In this document: in pieces, positions 22,673-34,088 of the stretch | Position numbering within the stretch: position 1 is the first letter of the stretch | Layout of the letters: the number at the start of each line of letters is the position of its first letter | DNA from: Peromyscus leucopus | Lineage: Eukaryota; Chordata; Mammalia; Rodentia; Cricetidae | Length of the DNA stretch: 64,000 nt | Direction of reading: 5' to 3' | NCBI RefSeq assembly: GCF_004664715.2 | Contig: NC_051069.1 | Location: 10,405,501-10,469,500, forward strand | The notes under the pieces: generated by a model | Databases searched by the model: none | What the model was told of the DNA's origin: nothing | The model's input: the letters and a program-made list of their open reading frames with translations, nothing else | Program-made: the position numbers and the translations under genes

Positions 22673-23075
22673 CTCCAAAAAATAGCATAATTCTCACAAG
22701 AGAAGACTCCCAAGGTGTCCCCCAGACACCTGGGATTCTGAGGAAAGAGCCACTGCAAGTGACAAGGTTCAAGCGTTGATGATGTTGACTCACTGAGGGC
22801 TGTAACTGACCTTGAAGTGTCCCCTCCCGAGTGAAGGGGCTGGGTGGAGCCTGTGTGAGGGTTTAAGGAATTTGGGCTCAGGAATGGAGGAGGCAGGGTT
22901 TCTTACCCCCCTTTTTGGGTAATAGCCTTGACACCTTTATCAGAGCCTAGGAATGTTCAAGGTCCTGGCTGTGGCTCCAGCCTGCTGAGAAAAACCAGCA
23001 GCTGGCTGGGCCACAAAAGTCCAAACAGCCTATGAGTTTCCATCAGAACACAGAAAGTAAGTAAAGGGCCTGAAG

Positions 23076-23368
23076 AGCCCACCCCAGTGAAGGAGGCCAC
23101 CCCAGGGAAGGAGGCCACCCAGTGAAGGAGGACCCCAGTGAAGGAGGCACCAGTGAAGGAGGCCACCAGGAAAGCACCCAGTGAAGGAGGCCACCCCAGG
23201 GAAGGAGCCCACCCCAGTGAAGGAGCCCACCCCAGTGAAGGAGCCCACCCCAGTGAAGGAGCCCACCCCAGTGAAGAGAAAGGAAAGCCCACCAAAACCA
23301 GTGAAGGAGGACCCACCCCAGTGAAGGAGTCCACCCCAGTGAAGGAGCCCACCTCAGCAGAGGAGCCC
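23076..23368 (+). repeat. 18-bp minisatellite before a Coro2b exon
   Basis: About 15 head-to-tail units of gcccaccccagtgaagga. The four clean central units (about 23207-23275) are near-identical; left units are 15-17 bp variants and right units carry an internal disruption. An 18-bp period keeps frames open, read as PTPVKE or AHPSEG. It ends about 70 bp before the exon at 23441. Confidence 0.93.
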
Positions 23369-23440
23369 AGGCAAAGATCTTTCCTTTCTGAGCCACTCTG
23401 AGTGGGGTCACCAAACTAATGCGTCGTCTCTCCCTTGCAG

Positions 23441-23557
23441 ACAGGCAGAATCGAGCCAAACTACCCCAAGGTGTGCGGTCATCAAGGCAATGTGCTGGAC
23501 ATCAAATGGAACCCCTTCATTGACAACATTATCGCCTCGTGCTCCGAGGACACTTCG
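23441..23557 (+). CDS. Coro2b: Coro2b first visible coding exon (probably exon 3)
   Basis: 39 codons, phase 0 at both ends. Acceptor tctcccttgcag|ACAGGC, donor ACTTCG|gtgagc. Encodes [11 protein letters not shown]..., then most of a WD40 blade ([20 protein letters not shown], then SCSEDTS). Its closing strand VRIWEI is in the next exon, so the intron cuts the blade. Residues correspond to roughly 73-111 of the 480-residue form, assuming the usual N-terminus upstream. Confidence 0.97.
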
Positions 23558-24435
23558 GTGAGCTGAGCAGTGGTGGTCCCCAGGAATGACCCTGAGCCCG
23601 CACCTCCTGCTTCCCCCAGAGAGCCTCTGTCCACACACTACCCTCTTTCTCCTCTCAGCCCTGTGCCCGATCCCTCCCTCCTCCAGCCAGTCCCAAGATA
23701 GAGAGGACTGGGTCAGGGAGGGACTGAGGAGAGGATCTTTGCTGGGCACACCCGTGCTTCAGTGGCTGAGTGTGGAAGTGTAGGTGAGAATTAGAATCAA
23801 AAAATTCGGTGTGATTCAGCCTCTGCCTGTGCTCTGTGATGCAGGGCAGGGGGGAGAGGAAGGTGCAGAGGAGAAGGAAGGAAGGGGTGAGGCAAGGGGA
23901 GGAGGGCTCCTGAGCTTTGCTGGTCACCTGGGCGGAGAGCAGGTGACTGTGTAGATGCGAAGGAGGAGGTAAAGTGCTGGCTGGCAAGCATGAGGATCTG
24001 CGTTCAGTCCCCAGAGATGGAGGTAGAAAGGGGGCTGAAAAATCCAGGGACATTGGCTTCAACACAGCCTTCTCCCCACTCCCCACTCAGGTCTGCATGT
24101 GTCAGAGGGGCAGTGGAACAGAGGCGGATTCACAGTGTTAGCCAAGCTGGTACGGGGGTCCCTTTGTTCCCAAGTGAAGGTGGCTCTGCTTTTCAGCCAG
24201 GCCACCGGGGCTACCTGTGTTCACCGCATAGTCTGAGGACAGGCCACGAGCCCAAGGTGCTAGAACTGGAAACAACTTCAGAGCTGTGTCCCTAACTTCC
24301 CAGGCTGGACTATGAACTCCAGAGGGAAGTTTGGCTCTGCACCGCTGGCATCTAACACAGGACCTCATATCTAAAACAAAAACAAAAACAAAAAAAACCT
24401 ACTGCAGATTGAATGAACAGTTAGATGCATCAATG

Positions 24436-24546
24436 GAAGGACTTGGGCATGGATGCATGCATGGCTGGAAGAATGCACACATGGATGGATGGGTGGACGT
24501 CTGGGTACATGGACTGACAGAGAAATGGTTTAATGGATGGATATAT

Positions 24547-24600
<54 letters not shown>

Positions 24601-24615
24601 GAATGAATGAGTGAA
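24436..24615 (+). repeat. (GGAT)n and (GATA)13 array
   Basis: A degenerate ATGG/GGAT stretch is followed by 13 GATA units (24547-24598) and a short GAAT end. Confidence 0.93.
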
Positions 24616-25639
24616 TGGATATGATGGGAAAGGAGATATTGACTGTAGCATCTCCATGAATTCATCAAGTTGATGATGAGATCAGACAGAGAAGTGAAGG
24701 GAGCTGGAAAAGTGGAGAGGACTTGACTGGGATTCCTGAGGGCGGCGATCGTGAAGGAAGTGCCCGTGGGGACAGTGAAGGAAGGCAGGAAAGGAAGCCT
24801 GTTGGTTTTGTTACTGTCGTTAGCTGCTTCGGGGTCCACGTGACAGGGGGACAGCTAGCAGGGGCCAGGTCACAGGAAGAGTAGAGCTGCAGACATGTGG
24901 GCAGGAGGTGGTGGAGCCAGGACATGTGACAGGGAAAATCACAGGCTGCTCCCTGGCCTGGGAAGAAGGCAGGTGGAGCAGGTGAGTCCAGGGAACACTG
25001 TGGTCAGATCAAGAAAGGCTCGGGGGCTCAGGAGGAAGGAGGGCAGGCAAGATGGCTACCCATCCAGGGAGCCTGGAAGGATGGGGCTTGCATCTGGCTC
25101 TGTCCCTGCCTGCTGAAGTGTGACTGACGTGACTCCCAGCCAGCAGGAAGCACTCTGAGAAGTGGGGCTCTTTGCATGCACTCTGGTGGTGGTATTGGGG
25201 GGCACATGACATGCCACCCTGGAAGACAGGCCCCGCTGAGGGAAGATGTAGCACACAAAGGGCAGTGTAAGACCCAGCTAGGAAGGAGAAACAGTCAGGT
25301 CATCTGGGTCTGGAGAGGGGCAGATCAGGCCCCAGCCCTTGGGACTACCGCCTCCCTCGGGTCACAGATTCCTTCACCTACATCAAGGTGAGATGGACCT
25401 GCCTGGTGCTAGCTGGGCCTTCTTTTCCACCCCTGCTTCATCCTCCTGGATGCAGCCAAAGCACAAGACATCCACGGTGTGTAGTCACATAAGCTCAGGG
25501 CTCAGCCCTGCTACAGGAGCCGGACGATTGGTACCCACTGACAAACTGGGCCTGATGAGCTCCTGAGGTCCCAAGAGAACTCGACTACAGGATCTGGTGG
25601 CCTTGGAATGAGACCTCAGGGCCACAGCTGAGCAGGGTG

Positions 25640-25790
25640 CCCAGGGTATATGGCTTCACCTCTCTGGGCCCTGGCTCTGTTCATTTCAGAGGCCATTAGT
25701 AACAGGGCCCTTTTCCCCATCAGTGGAGGCGTATGAGGAAGCCCATACCTAGCTCTGCGCCTGGCACCTCACAGATACTTGCTGTCTCAG
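25640..25790 (+). mobile_element. MIR relic
   Basis: ggcttcacctctctgggccc, then the imperfect agtggaggcgtatgaggaag and gcgcctggcacctcacagat in MIR sense order. Confidence 0.55.
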
Positions 25791-25981
25791 GCTGGCTCAG
25801 CAAACAGCCCCCACAAGGAGGCAGGGCCCACCAGCTGGAGAGAAGACACATGCAGATGAGTCAGGGCTACACTGAAGTTCCACAAATAGTGTGGGCACAG
25901 ACAAGAGGGAGAGACTAATGATGACCCAGATGCAGGAAAGCAGACTTGGGAGGGCTGGACCTGGAAGACTCGGGGTTATTT

Positions 25982-26400
25982 TGTTAGGGCCAGAGCTTGG
26001 GCCACCCATGCGCAATAGGCCAATTCAACAGACAAAGTAATAGTGAAGCAAAGAGAAAGGCAATTCATTTGGAAAATTATTTATCCAGTAGGCGCTCCTG
26101 GTGGGGTACAGCCCTATTTATCACTGGCCCACCAATGATGGACTCTAGTCTCTTCTTCAAGGTGGCCAAACGAGCTTCCGAAACTGTACCGAAACCTCTT
26201 TCCTGGAGACAAGCTTTGCCTCTGGCTGGCATCAGGATTCAGCCTCTTGTTTCTCCCTGCGTGAGATTCCTGCGGGAATTGTAATTTCCTGGGGGCCATG
26301 GTCTCGACAGTCTAGTAACAAAAAGGAGGCCACGCGTTTCCTTAGTGCATCTTCACTCCTGCCGGTATGAATTACACTTTGACCTGAAGAGAAAGGGTTA
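25982..26400. other. Unassigned block, possible old LTR fragment
   Basis: A non-SINE stretch that starts TGTTAGGGCCAGAGCTTGGG and has a texture unlike its surroundings, with several CpGs at 26160-26370. A similar start (TGTTAGGGCCGAACTTGGGG) occurs at 60883. No TG/CA pair with target duplication could be found, so the LTR reading is only a guess. Confidence 0.25.
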
Positions 26401-26734
26401 AAGCAGCCCCAGGAAGAGCCCTGGCCCAGGCCCAAGCCTGGAGGAGGTGCACAGGGTGCCTAAGAAAGGGAGGGTCCTCCAGCATGGTGGAGTGGGTGAT
26501 GTCACCAGGGGGGTGAGCAAGAGAGAAGGCTGTAAAGGGAGGTAGGGATAGATAAGGCTGGGTGAGAAGTGATACCTGAGCTTCCCAAGCCAACTGAGCA
26601 TCCTCTGGGATCCAGGGGGTGGGGGTGGGGAGCCTCAAGGGGTCACAGCCACATGAAGCTCCAGCCAACTGGATGGAGGTTTGCACACAGCATGGATGAG
26701 CAGGGAGAAGGATGGACAGGCAGACAGACAGAAA

Positions 26735-26735
<1 letters not shown>

Positions 26736-26773
<38 letters not shown>

Positions 26774-26868
26774 GGGGTGGAGCTCTGAGGTGGAAGGCTG
26801 GGGCGAAAAAGCAAGCTCGAGAATAGGAACAGCCCCCCTGCCCCACCCCCACCCCCACCCCCACCCCC
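26736..26868 (+). repeat. (AC)n and C-rich (CCCCCA)n tracts
   Basis: 18 AC units at 26736-26771. After 60 bp comes a tract of five CCCCCA-type units (26833-26868). The complement has five runs of four to six G. Confidence 0.92.
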
Positions 26869-27807
26869 AGGGCTGCTGATCTAGACAGGTGATTAAGTCT
26901 GAGATCAGGGAGGAGCTAAGCTTTAGGCAGCTGCCAGGCCAGCTGCTCCTGAAACCAGGCTCTGAGTCCCACCTTAGCCCTCGGGTTTCTGCCCACACCT
27001 GTCCAGGGCTTAGGACCTTGGAGTCCACAGACCCTAGGTGAAGCTCCCCTCCCCTGGAGAACTGAACCCGAAACCAAGGTTACATGGGGAACCTAATCAG
27101 CTCCCCACACTCCTGCTACCTTGCCAAGGCTCTCTTTCTACAGGGGAGGAAACTGAGGCTCACAACCGTAACAGGCTAGCAGGCTGGAGCCATTGAACAC
27201 TCCATCTTGGTGTCCTCTTTGTGTGGCCCATGCAAGAGAGTCATCTCCATCTGGGCCTGGAAACCAGAATGTAAGGAGTCTCTGACAGGCCTTCCTGCTC
27301 TAAGTTCTCTGGACTTCCTCCGCCAACCCATTCCAGCCTGAAGGGTCAACTTACTGTGCATCATACATGCGGAGGTGGGTCTGGGAGGTCCACAGGTATG
27401 CCAGACACAGTGGCCCCTAGCAGGACTGGGAACAGCATCTGGAAGGATCTCAGAAAGAAGCCTTTGCTGCAGGCCTGGCCCTTTCCCTGGAAGTATGTGC
27501 CCACCCCTCACTAACCCCATTGTTCTCTGGTCCCAAAACATCCAGAGGATGCTACTGGGAGACAGGGAGAGTCCAGCAGCTCCTCCCCATCCCTCACCCT
27601 GGGGAAATCTTTAGCACAGGCAGGATTGCTGTGTCCCTTGGGATCAATTCCCCTCCCCCAAGGCATGAGAGTCTTTTGTAGTCTATCCCTTACATCCCTG
27701 CAGGATTCAGGAAGCTTCTCCCCCAGAGGCCTCATCCTGGGGGAGGGAAGGGACCATAACTCTGCCTGGCATCTGGCAGAGAATCCAGCTCTTTTCGCCA
27801 GCCTGCT

Positions 27808-27876
27808 GGGTGATGTCACCTATTGTTGGAGGGCTGTGCTTTTTATAGCTTCTGCTGCAGCTAGGGAGGGCAGCTG
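27808..27876. promoter_or_regulatory. Candidate enhancer: CRE-, SOX-, MEF2-like and E-box motifs
   Basis: Within 70 bp: TGATGTCA (27811, CRE-like), ATTGTT (27823, SOX-like), CTTTTTATAG (27839, MEF2-like, or TATA-like on the minus strand) and CAGCTG (27871, E-box). The stretch is repeat-free. Motif matches alone do not show activity. Confidence 0.3.
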
Positions 27877-28175
27877 GCTGGCTGGCAGGCAGAGAAGGGC
27901 AGTACAGCTTTCTTTCCAAGGCTCAAGCTCCCCGACCTTCATGGGGTACCCCCACCCCACCCCCGTACTCAGAGGGAGATGATAGAGCATGAGACAGAGA
28001 GAGAAGAGTTAGTTCAAGGAGAGGGGAGAAGATTCCCAAGAGAAAAGAGGGTCACTGAGCATCGAGAGGGAGGTCCCTCTCCCTGGTGGGCCAAGCTCGG
28101 TGTCTTTCTTTTACCTTCTGTTCAAACCCTACCACTGCATCGCATCTGTTCTCTACAACCCAAAGCTAATATCCC

Positions 28176-28316
28176 TCCTGAGGAGCTCAGTGGTAGAGTA
28201 CTTGCCTAGCAGACTTAAGGGCCTGCATTCAGTCTCCACTACAAGGAAGGAAGGAAGGAAGGAAGGAAGGAAGGAAGGAAGGAAGGAAGGAAGGAAGGAA
28301 GGAAGGAAGGAAGGAA
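28176..28316 (+). mobile_element. ID-type SINE with (GGAA)18 tail
   Basis: gagctcagtggtagagtact and a diverged B box (ctgcattcagtctccac) mark the ID element at 28176-28244. The tail is 18 perfect GGAA units at 28245-28316. Confidence 0.85.
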
Positions 28317-28617
28317 GAAGTGTGTCCTGGGTTCCCGTTCTGTGCCAGGCAGCATTCTCCCTGCTGGGGAGGCAGGCAGAGTGGCCTGCATCATAGAGCT
28401 GGGCATCAGTGGGTGGTCTCTGCACCCTAAGAGAGGTAAGTACATAGTGGCATTCCCATTAGAATGGACAGTGCAGCTGACATGCCCACAGGAAGCTGCT
28501 ATGTATGGCCTGGTGGCTCTGTAACCACCGTAATGCCACAGTACTGTACATGTCGACACCGATGTTGACAGAGCTGCTGGGCTACCTTTCCTGTGAAGAA
28601 CAGCAAGTGCAAAGTCC

Positions 28618-28903
28618 AGTGTGGTCTTGAATCCCAGCACTCGGGAGGCAGAGGCAGGCAGGTCTCCGTGAGTCTGAGGCCAGCCTGGTCTACAAAGTAA
28701 GTTCCAGGATAGCCAGGACTGTTATACAGAGAAACCCTGTCTTGAAAAACAAGAAAGATGGATACATGGATGGATGGATGGGTGGATGGATATGGATGGA
28801 TGGATGGATGGATGATGGATGGATGGGTGGGTGGATACGTAGGTAGATAGATAGATAGATAGATAGATATAGATAGATAGATAGATAGATAGACAGATAG
28901 AGG
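28618..28903 (+). mobile_element. B1 SINE with (GGAT)n/(GATA)n tail
   Basis: B1 at 28618-28757: gaatcccagcactcgggagg, gaggccagcctggtctacaa, gagaaaccctgtcttgaaaa. The tail is degenerate GGAT, then GATA runs to 28903. Confidence 0.88.
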
Positions 28904-29559
28904 GCTGGCCTTTTGGGAGCCAGGAGATGTCTCCCTGGGCAGTAACCCTTACTGTGCAAGCATGAGAACCTGTGTGCAAATCCCTAGAATCCACTAAAAA
29001 CCCTGCACACATGTACACAACACACACAAAACAAAATCAACTTTAAAAACAAGAGCACAGGACATAACGACAGTCAGCCCTGAGACTTGAAAGTGATGAT
29101 AAAGCACCTTGTTCCCAGTGTGTGTGCCTGCGCATCATTTTAATTGTTGTTTTAGAGTGTACTCCTACCTTTAAAAGGCCAAGTTAACTGTGGAACAGCC
29201 TCAGGCAGGCCTTCAGGAGAGAGCCAGAGGAGGTGCTGTTGTCACAGGAGGCCATGGCTGCGTGTGTCGCTTTCCTGAAGACCTAGACATTGCAGGGACA
29301 GAAGATGCAGAGGCCAAAGACAGCGATACCGATGATCCTGACCCTGTAGGTGTGGGCTGGTGTGGGCATCGCACCTTGGTTTTGATAATAAAATAAAAAG
29401 GCAGGCGCTGCAGATCATACCTACAATCTCAGCATTGAGAAGTAGAAGGATAACAGAGTTCAAGGTCATCCCCAGGTACATGATGAGTTCAAGGGCAGCC
29501 TGGGCCATATGAGACCCTGTCTCAAAACACCAACTCAAAATGAAAGAAAGAAGAGAAGG

Positions 29560-29720
29560 GCTGAAGAGATGGCCCATGGCTAAGAGCGCCTGCTGCTCTT
29601 GCACCCTGCACCCATGACAGGTGACTCATGATCTCCTGTAACTCCAGCTCCAGGGGATCCAATGCTGTCTTCTGGCCTCTACAAGCATCGGCATGCACAA
29701 ACACATATGCACACATATAG
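29560..29720 (+). mobile_element. B2 SINE
   Basis: gggctgaagagatggcccat, tgtaactccagctccagggg, gctgtcttctggcctctaca. Confidence 0.8.
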
Positions 29721-29744
29721 TCACACACAAACACATTTGTTTGT

Positions 29745-29920
29745 TTGTTTTTTAAATATTTGCTTATTTTATGTGTATGAGTGCTTTGTTTTCACCCATA
29801 CCAGACGAGGGCATCAGATCCCCTTACAAATGGTTGCATGTGGTTGCTGGGAATTGAACTCAGGACCTCTGGAAGACCAGTCAGTGCTCTTAACCTCTGA
29901 GCCACTCCTACAGCTCCCAA
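29745..29920 (-). mobile_element. B2 SINE, inverted relative to its neighbour
   Basis: Plus strand: ttatgtgtatgagtgctttg, gctgggaattgaactcagga, agtgctcttaacctctgagc. This is the complement of a B2 head and body. It lies about 25 bp after the plus-strand B2. Confidence 0.83.
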
Positions 29921-30076
29921 AAATATGTATCCCAGTCTGGCCTCGAACTCGAGATCCTCCTGCCTCTGCCTCCTTCAGCAAATCCTACCAGCCTGCACCA
30001 CCAGAACCGACTATTTAGTTTTAAAAAGAAAAAAGAGTCACACCTAAGTTTGATCTATAGAAAAGTTGTCTATAGG

Positions 30077-30262
30077 GGGCTGGAGAGATGACTCAGCAGT
30101 TAGGAGCACTGGCCGCTCTTCCAGAGGGCCTGGGTTCAACTCCCAGCACCCACATGACAGCTCACACCTGTCTGTAACTCCAGTTCCAGGGCTTCTGACA
30201 CCCTCTCACAGACACATATGCAGGCAAAACATCAATGCACATAAAATAAAAATAAATTATAG
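30077..30262 (+). mobile_element. B2 SINE
   Basis: gggctggagagatgactcag, cctgggttcaactcccagca (strong B box), tctgtaactccagttccagg, and an ataaaataaaaataaa tail. Confidence 0.9.
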
Positions 30263-30328
30263 AAAAGTTGTCTATGATCCTTAATTTTCCATGAACATTA
30301 CTTAACTAAGTATTGTAAATCCATAGTC

Positions 30329-30723
30329 ATTGGCTTAGTTAGGTTTTTCTTGCTGTGATGAAACACCATTACTGAAAGAAATTTGGGGAGGAAAGGATTT
30401 ATTCATTTTATACTTCCACATCACAGTCCATCATCCAAGACAGGACAGAAACTCAGGGCAGGAACCAGGAGCTGATTCAGATGCCATGGAGAAGTGCTCC
30501 TTACTGGCTTGCTCTCCATGGCTTGCTCAGCCTGCTTTCTTATAGCACCCAGGACCACCAGCCAGGGGTGGCTCCACCCACAGCAGGCTGTGCCCTCTAC
30601 CATCCATCATCAATCCAGACAATGCACTGTGGGCCGGTCTGGTGGGTGCATTTTCTCAACAGCAGTTCCCTCTTCTAAAACGAGGCTAGCTTGTGTCAAG
30701 CTGACATAAAATTAGCCAATGGT
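30329..30723. mobile_element. Rodent hAT-like element (RCHARR1-type), nearly complete
   Basis: Uninterrupted copy: cttagttaggtttttcttgc, gggaggaaaggatttattca, tactggcttgctctccatgg, gcattttctcaacagcagtt, gcttgtgtcaagctgacata and attagccaatgg. Useful reference for the split copies at 12758 and 17276. Confidence 0.6.
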
Positions 30724-30734
30724 CGTCTTCCTGG

Positions 30735-30870
30735 GAAGGTACATATCCAGTTCTGTAGATGAGAAACATGGTACAGGCAGAGCTGCCCTTCAGCTGAGGG
30801 AAAGTGTTCAGAAAATCTAAGAAACTTGGCCACAGACTACACAGTGGCTGAGGTCAGAGCCTGGATTTGC
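30735..30870 (-). mobile_element. Possible MIR relic
   Basis: gttctgtagatgagaaacat and tggctgaggtcagagcctgg resemble the complement of the MIR core. Weak match. Confidence 0.35.
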
Positions 30871-31602
30871 AGGGAGCCCGTGAGAGCACACGGCCCAGCT
30901 TTGTTGGCTAGCTGCCCTGTCCCCACACTGGCTTGGAGGCTTTATCTACTGTCCCTAATGCTGACCTTGCACTCACCTTAACGCACACATCTGTTGTCTT
31001 GCAGAAGACTCTGAGCTCCTGGAAGCCAGGACACCCCGTCCCCTTAGCTAATGGATTAAATGTGACTGAATGTGACCAGACCCTGGCTCTGGGCTGGAAG
31101 GGGACTGTCAGGGGCACAGCTGGCTCTCTGGAGAAGCACTTCTCTCCACCCCTTCCTTCCCCAAATCCTGTTTGGCAGACTCTTGGGCTTCCTGTTTTAT
31201 TGAAGTAAAATCCCAGCACACCCTCTGGGCAGAACCACAGTGTTCCTCCCACATCCCAGATACACTTTGTTTCCAGCAAATTCCATGCATTCTAAGGGAC
31301 CAGAGTTCCCTTCTGGGTGTTTTAAGCCCACAGTGAACAGCAGCTCCTCTTCAGCTTTTTAAAGTATCTGGTGCCAACTTTTTGCTGTGGGTCAAGCTGA
31401 GTGGTTCCTTCCCACAGGTGTTCACACAGCAATGTCAGCGAAGTCTGGGAGATCAGCTAACTGGGCTTAATATGTAGATGAGAAAGCTGGGCCCAGGAGG
31501 GGAACTGCCAGATATCAAAAAAGGATACCTCTCATTTCGGTATTCATTCTCCCTGGTCCCCCTTGAGATCCTACATTTAACAATTGCTGGTGTCCACCTG
31601 TA

Positions 31603-31650
31603 GCTCTCTCTCTCTCTCTCTCTCTCTCTTACTCTCTCGCTCTCTCGCTC
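31603..31650 (+). repeat. (TC)n microsatellite
   Basis: About 22 TC units with TAC and CGC interruptions near the 3' end. Confidence 0.9.
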
Positions 31651-31935
31651 AGACTTAGATCCTTCCCAGGGGCTGGAGCTGGGGTCCCACCTCCCTTATG
31701 TTACCCCTTTAACACATCAATTCACATAACTCTGAACCCACAAGCCTCTGCAAGGCACATGGGTCTCTTTATTTTCTAGACTAAGAGCCAGAGCCTCTGA
31801 GGGGTTAATGGCTCACCCAGTGTCACTCAGCTAGTGAGTGGGGTTGGACCCCCGGGCAGAGGCCATACCTCAACTTTCGGCCTCAGCATGCATGAACACA
31901 CACAAAAGTACGTGTATATATGTATGCATTCACAT

Positions 31936-31940
<5 letters not shown>

Positions 31941-31984
<44 letters not shown>
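31941..31984 (+). repeat. (CA)22 microsatellite
   Basis: Pure CA tract flanked by TATA-rich sequence on both sides. Confidence 0.95.
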
Positions 31985-31986
<2 letters not shown>

Positions 31987-32031
31987 ATATATATGCCTAT
32001 ACATGTAGTGTATATATAGTATTGTTGTGCC

Positions 32032-32488
32032 TGTGTTACGAGACACCCGAGCAAGACCACCACAGAGCCGATATTTGATGTAAAACACACAGGGGTTTAT
32101 TGATAACAAGCAAGCCCAGGCTTGGTTCGTGTACAACACTCGGACACAGTGGGTGGAGGAGGACGGCCCTGATCTCTCAGAATGAGGGATTTTTAAAAGG
32201 AAAAACCAAAAAAGCAGGGTGGCACAAGCCTTTGCATCATATGATTGGGTAAGGGTGTGTAACCTTTGAATTTACTGGTTGGGGGTTACAGTTATCATTT
32301 TTGGGCAGGCCTGGACAAGTCCCAGGCTCTGTCCTTGAACGGCCATGGAGGCTGGCTGGCCTAGCATGCTCATGTTGACCCATGAACTGAGAGAAGACTG
32401 AGTAGCCTGTTATGAGGGTCTGCTTGGTCCTTTCAGTATATCTGTGCATAGCGGTATGCAAAGACACTTACTATTTAAAATCACATGA
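32032..32488 (-). mobile_element. Putative solo LTR
   Basis: The plus strand starts TGTGTTACGAGACACCCGAG. On the minus strand this gives a ...GTGTCTCGTAACACA end with an AATAAA (complement tttatt at about 32096) placed as a polyadenylation signal in an LTR R region. The far edge and a target duplication are not resolved. Confidence 0.45.
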
Positions 32489-32558
32489 AAACAATAACAA
32501 TAACAACAAAATAAGCTAAGGAACATGCATAATAGTAGCCTTTGGAGACAAAAGAAGA

Positions 32559-32560
<2 letters not shown>

Positions 32561-32608
<48 letters not shown>
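32561..32608 (+). repeat. (GT)24 microsatellite
   Basis: Pure GT run of 48 bp between A-rich and T-rich flanks. Confidence 0.95.
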
Positions 32609-32611
<3 letters not shown>

Positions 32612-33224
32612 ACACATGTCTAATCCAAGCATTAGTCATCTCAATTCAAGAGTCACCTTCCTGTAATACATTTTGGGGACAAAAGGAATGCGTGTCTTCC
32701 TAGTCATCACCCTGACTTCTCTGTCCCCATTTTTTCTAAACTACTCCCCATCCCCAAGTCCTTGTGCAGGCCTGTTGGGTCCCTTTCAGTCACTCCTGCA
32801 CACTCGCAGGTGGTGGTGGGCACAAGGCTTTACTGAAGAGCTCGAACCACCAAGGGGTCCCAGTGAGGAAACGTGTTCCCTAGACTGAGAATGGTGGTCT
32901 CAAGTCCTCCACGGAAAAGCTTTCTTTCTTACCAAGTTGATAGATGAGTTACAGGGGCTTTCTGGGGGAGGTCCTTGTTTCCATAGTCTGAGGAAGTCGT
33001 ACCCTATTGGTCAAGAAAGTTGGCAAAGGCGTTCGTTCCCTTCAAGCACCTTAGTTCTGGCCTTGCTCCTGGGACTGGGGTCTGCCTTTGGCTCCCTTTA
33101 AGATGCCTTCAGGGTTATAATAAATGGCTAGCATGACATCATATATTGAGTTGTTCCACTAAGTCACTTGTACCGTGTCTAGGCGATGTCACAGGGAATA
33201 TTTGCATGCCTTCCTGGGTATATC

Positions 33225-33552
33225 AGTTACTTTTCTGTGGCTGTGAGAAAGCACCACAACCAAGACAACTTATAGAAGAGTTTATCTGGGCTTATGGTTC
33301 CAAAGGGATGAGTCCGTCATGGCAGGGAGGCATGGCGGCAGCAGCAGCCGGAAGCTGGGGGCTCATATCTTTTACCATAAACATGAAGCAGAGAGTCAAC
33401 TGGATGAGAGAGTCTTTGGATACTGAAAACCTACCTCCAATAACAAACTTCCTCCAACAAGGCCACACCTCCTAAACTTCCCCAAATGGCATCACCAGCT
33501 GGGGATGGGGTGTTCACAGAGCCTATGGGGGACATTCTCATTCAAACCACCG
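33225..33552 (-). mobile_element. Rodent hAT-Charlie-like element (URR1-type)
   Basis: Complement of the element at 8672 and 56968: plus strand has agttacttttctgtggctgt, cttcctccaacaaggccaca and cattctcattcaaaccacc. Confidence 0.55.
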
Positions 33553-33567
33553 CGCTACATTGCAGAG

Positions 33568-33845
33568 AATCACAGAAGGGGCTGGAGAAATGATCCAATG
33601 ATTAATTAAGCTCTCACTTCTCTTCCAGAGGATCCAAGTTTGGTTCCTAGCACCCATATTAGGTGCTGCAAGTCAAGTCCCGTGTGATCCAGTGCCGCCT
33701 TCTAGCCTCCCTGAGCACTGCACTCAAGGGCATAGACCTACGTAGACACAGACATGCCTACGTACACACATAGATACACATTCACAGACACAGGGGGAGA
33801 GAGGGGGGGGGAATTTAAAATAAATGTATTTTAAAAAAATAAAAC
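33568..33845 (+). mobile_element. B2 SINE
   Basis: gggctggagaaatgatccaa, gtttggttcctagcacccat, gtgccgccttctagcctccc. The tail contains a G-rich run and A-rich sequence. Confidence 0.75.
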
Positions 33846-33879
33846 ATTTGTTCTCATACTGGGTCACCTTGTAAGCCTT

Positions 33880-34088
33880 TAATACTTGGGGAGATGCTTA
33901 CTGCAACTTGATAATGTCATGTTCTGGGTCAGGGGAGACCTGTCCTTTCCTAATCAGAAATGGAAGAGAAGTGGATTGGGGATGGGAACAGAGTGGGCTG
34001 CAGGGGAGGGACTGAGAGGAGGGAGGGGGAACTGCACCTGGGATGTAAAATAAAGAAATAAATTAATTTTTAAAAAAATTTTAATTAG
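33880..34088 (+). mobile_element. LINE-1 3' end, 5'-truncated
   Basis: The G-rich polypurine stretch (ggggagggactgagaggagg), aactgcacctgggatgtaaa and ataaagaaataaattaat are typical of a rodent L1 3' UTR and tail. No L1 ORF sequence remains. Confidence 0.65.

Noticed and set aside
23138..23401. PTPVKE/AHPSEG repeat protein as a separate gene or exon
   Set aside because: An intronic minisatellite; the frame stops before the exon and units of 15-17 bp break a common frame. Kept as a finding for splicing only.
26372..27028. 218-codon minus-strand open frame
   Set aside because: Runs through the (AC)n and (CCCCCA)n tracts; the rest shows no recognisable protein.
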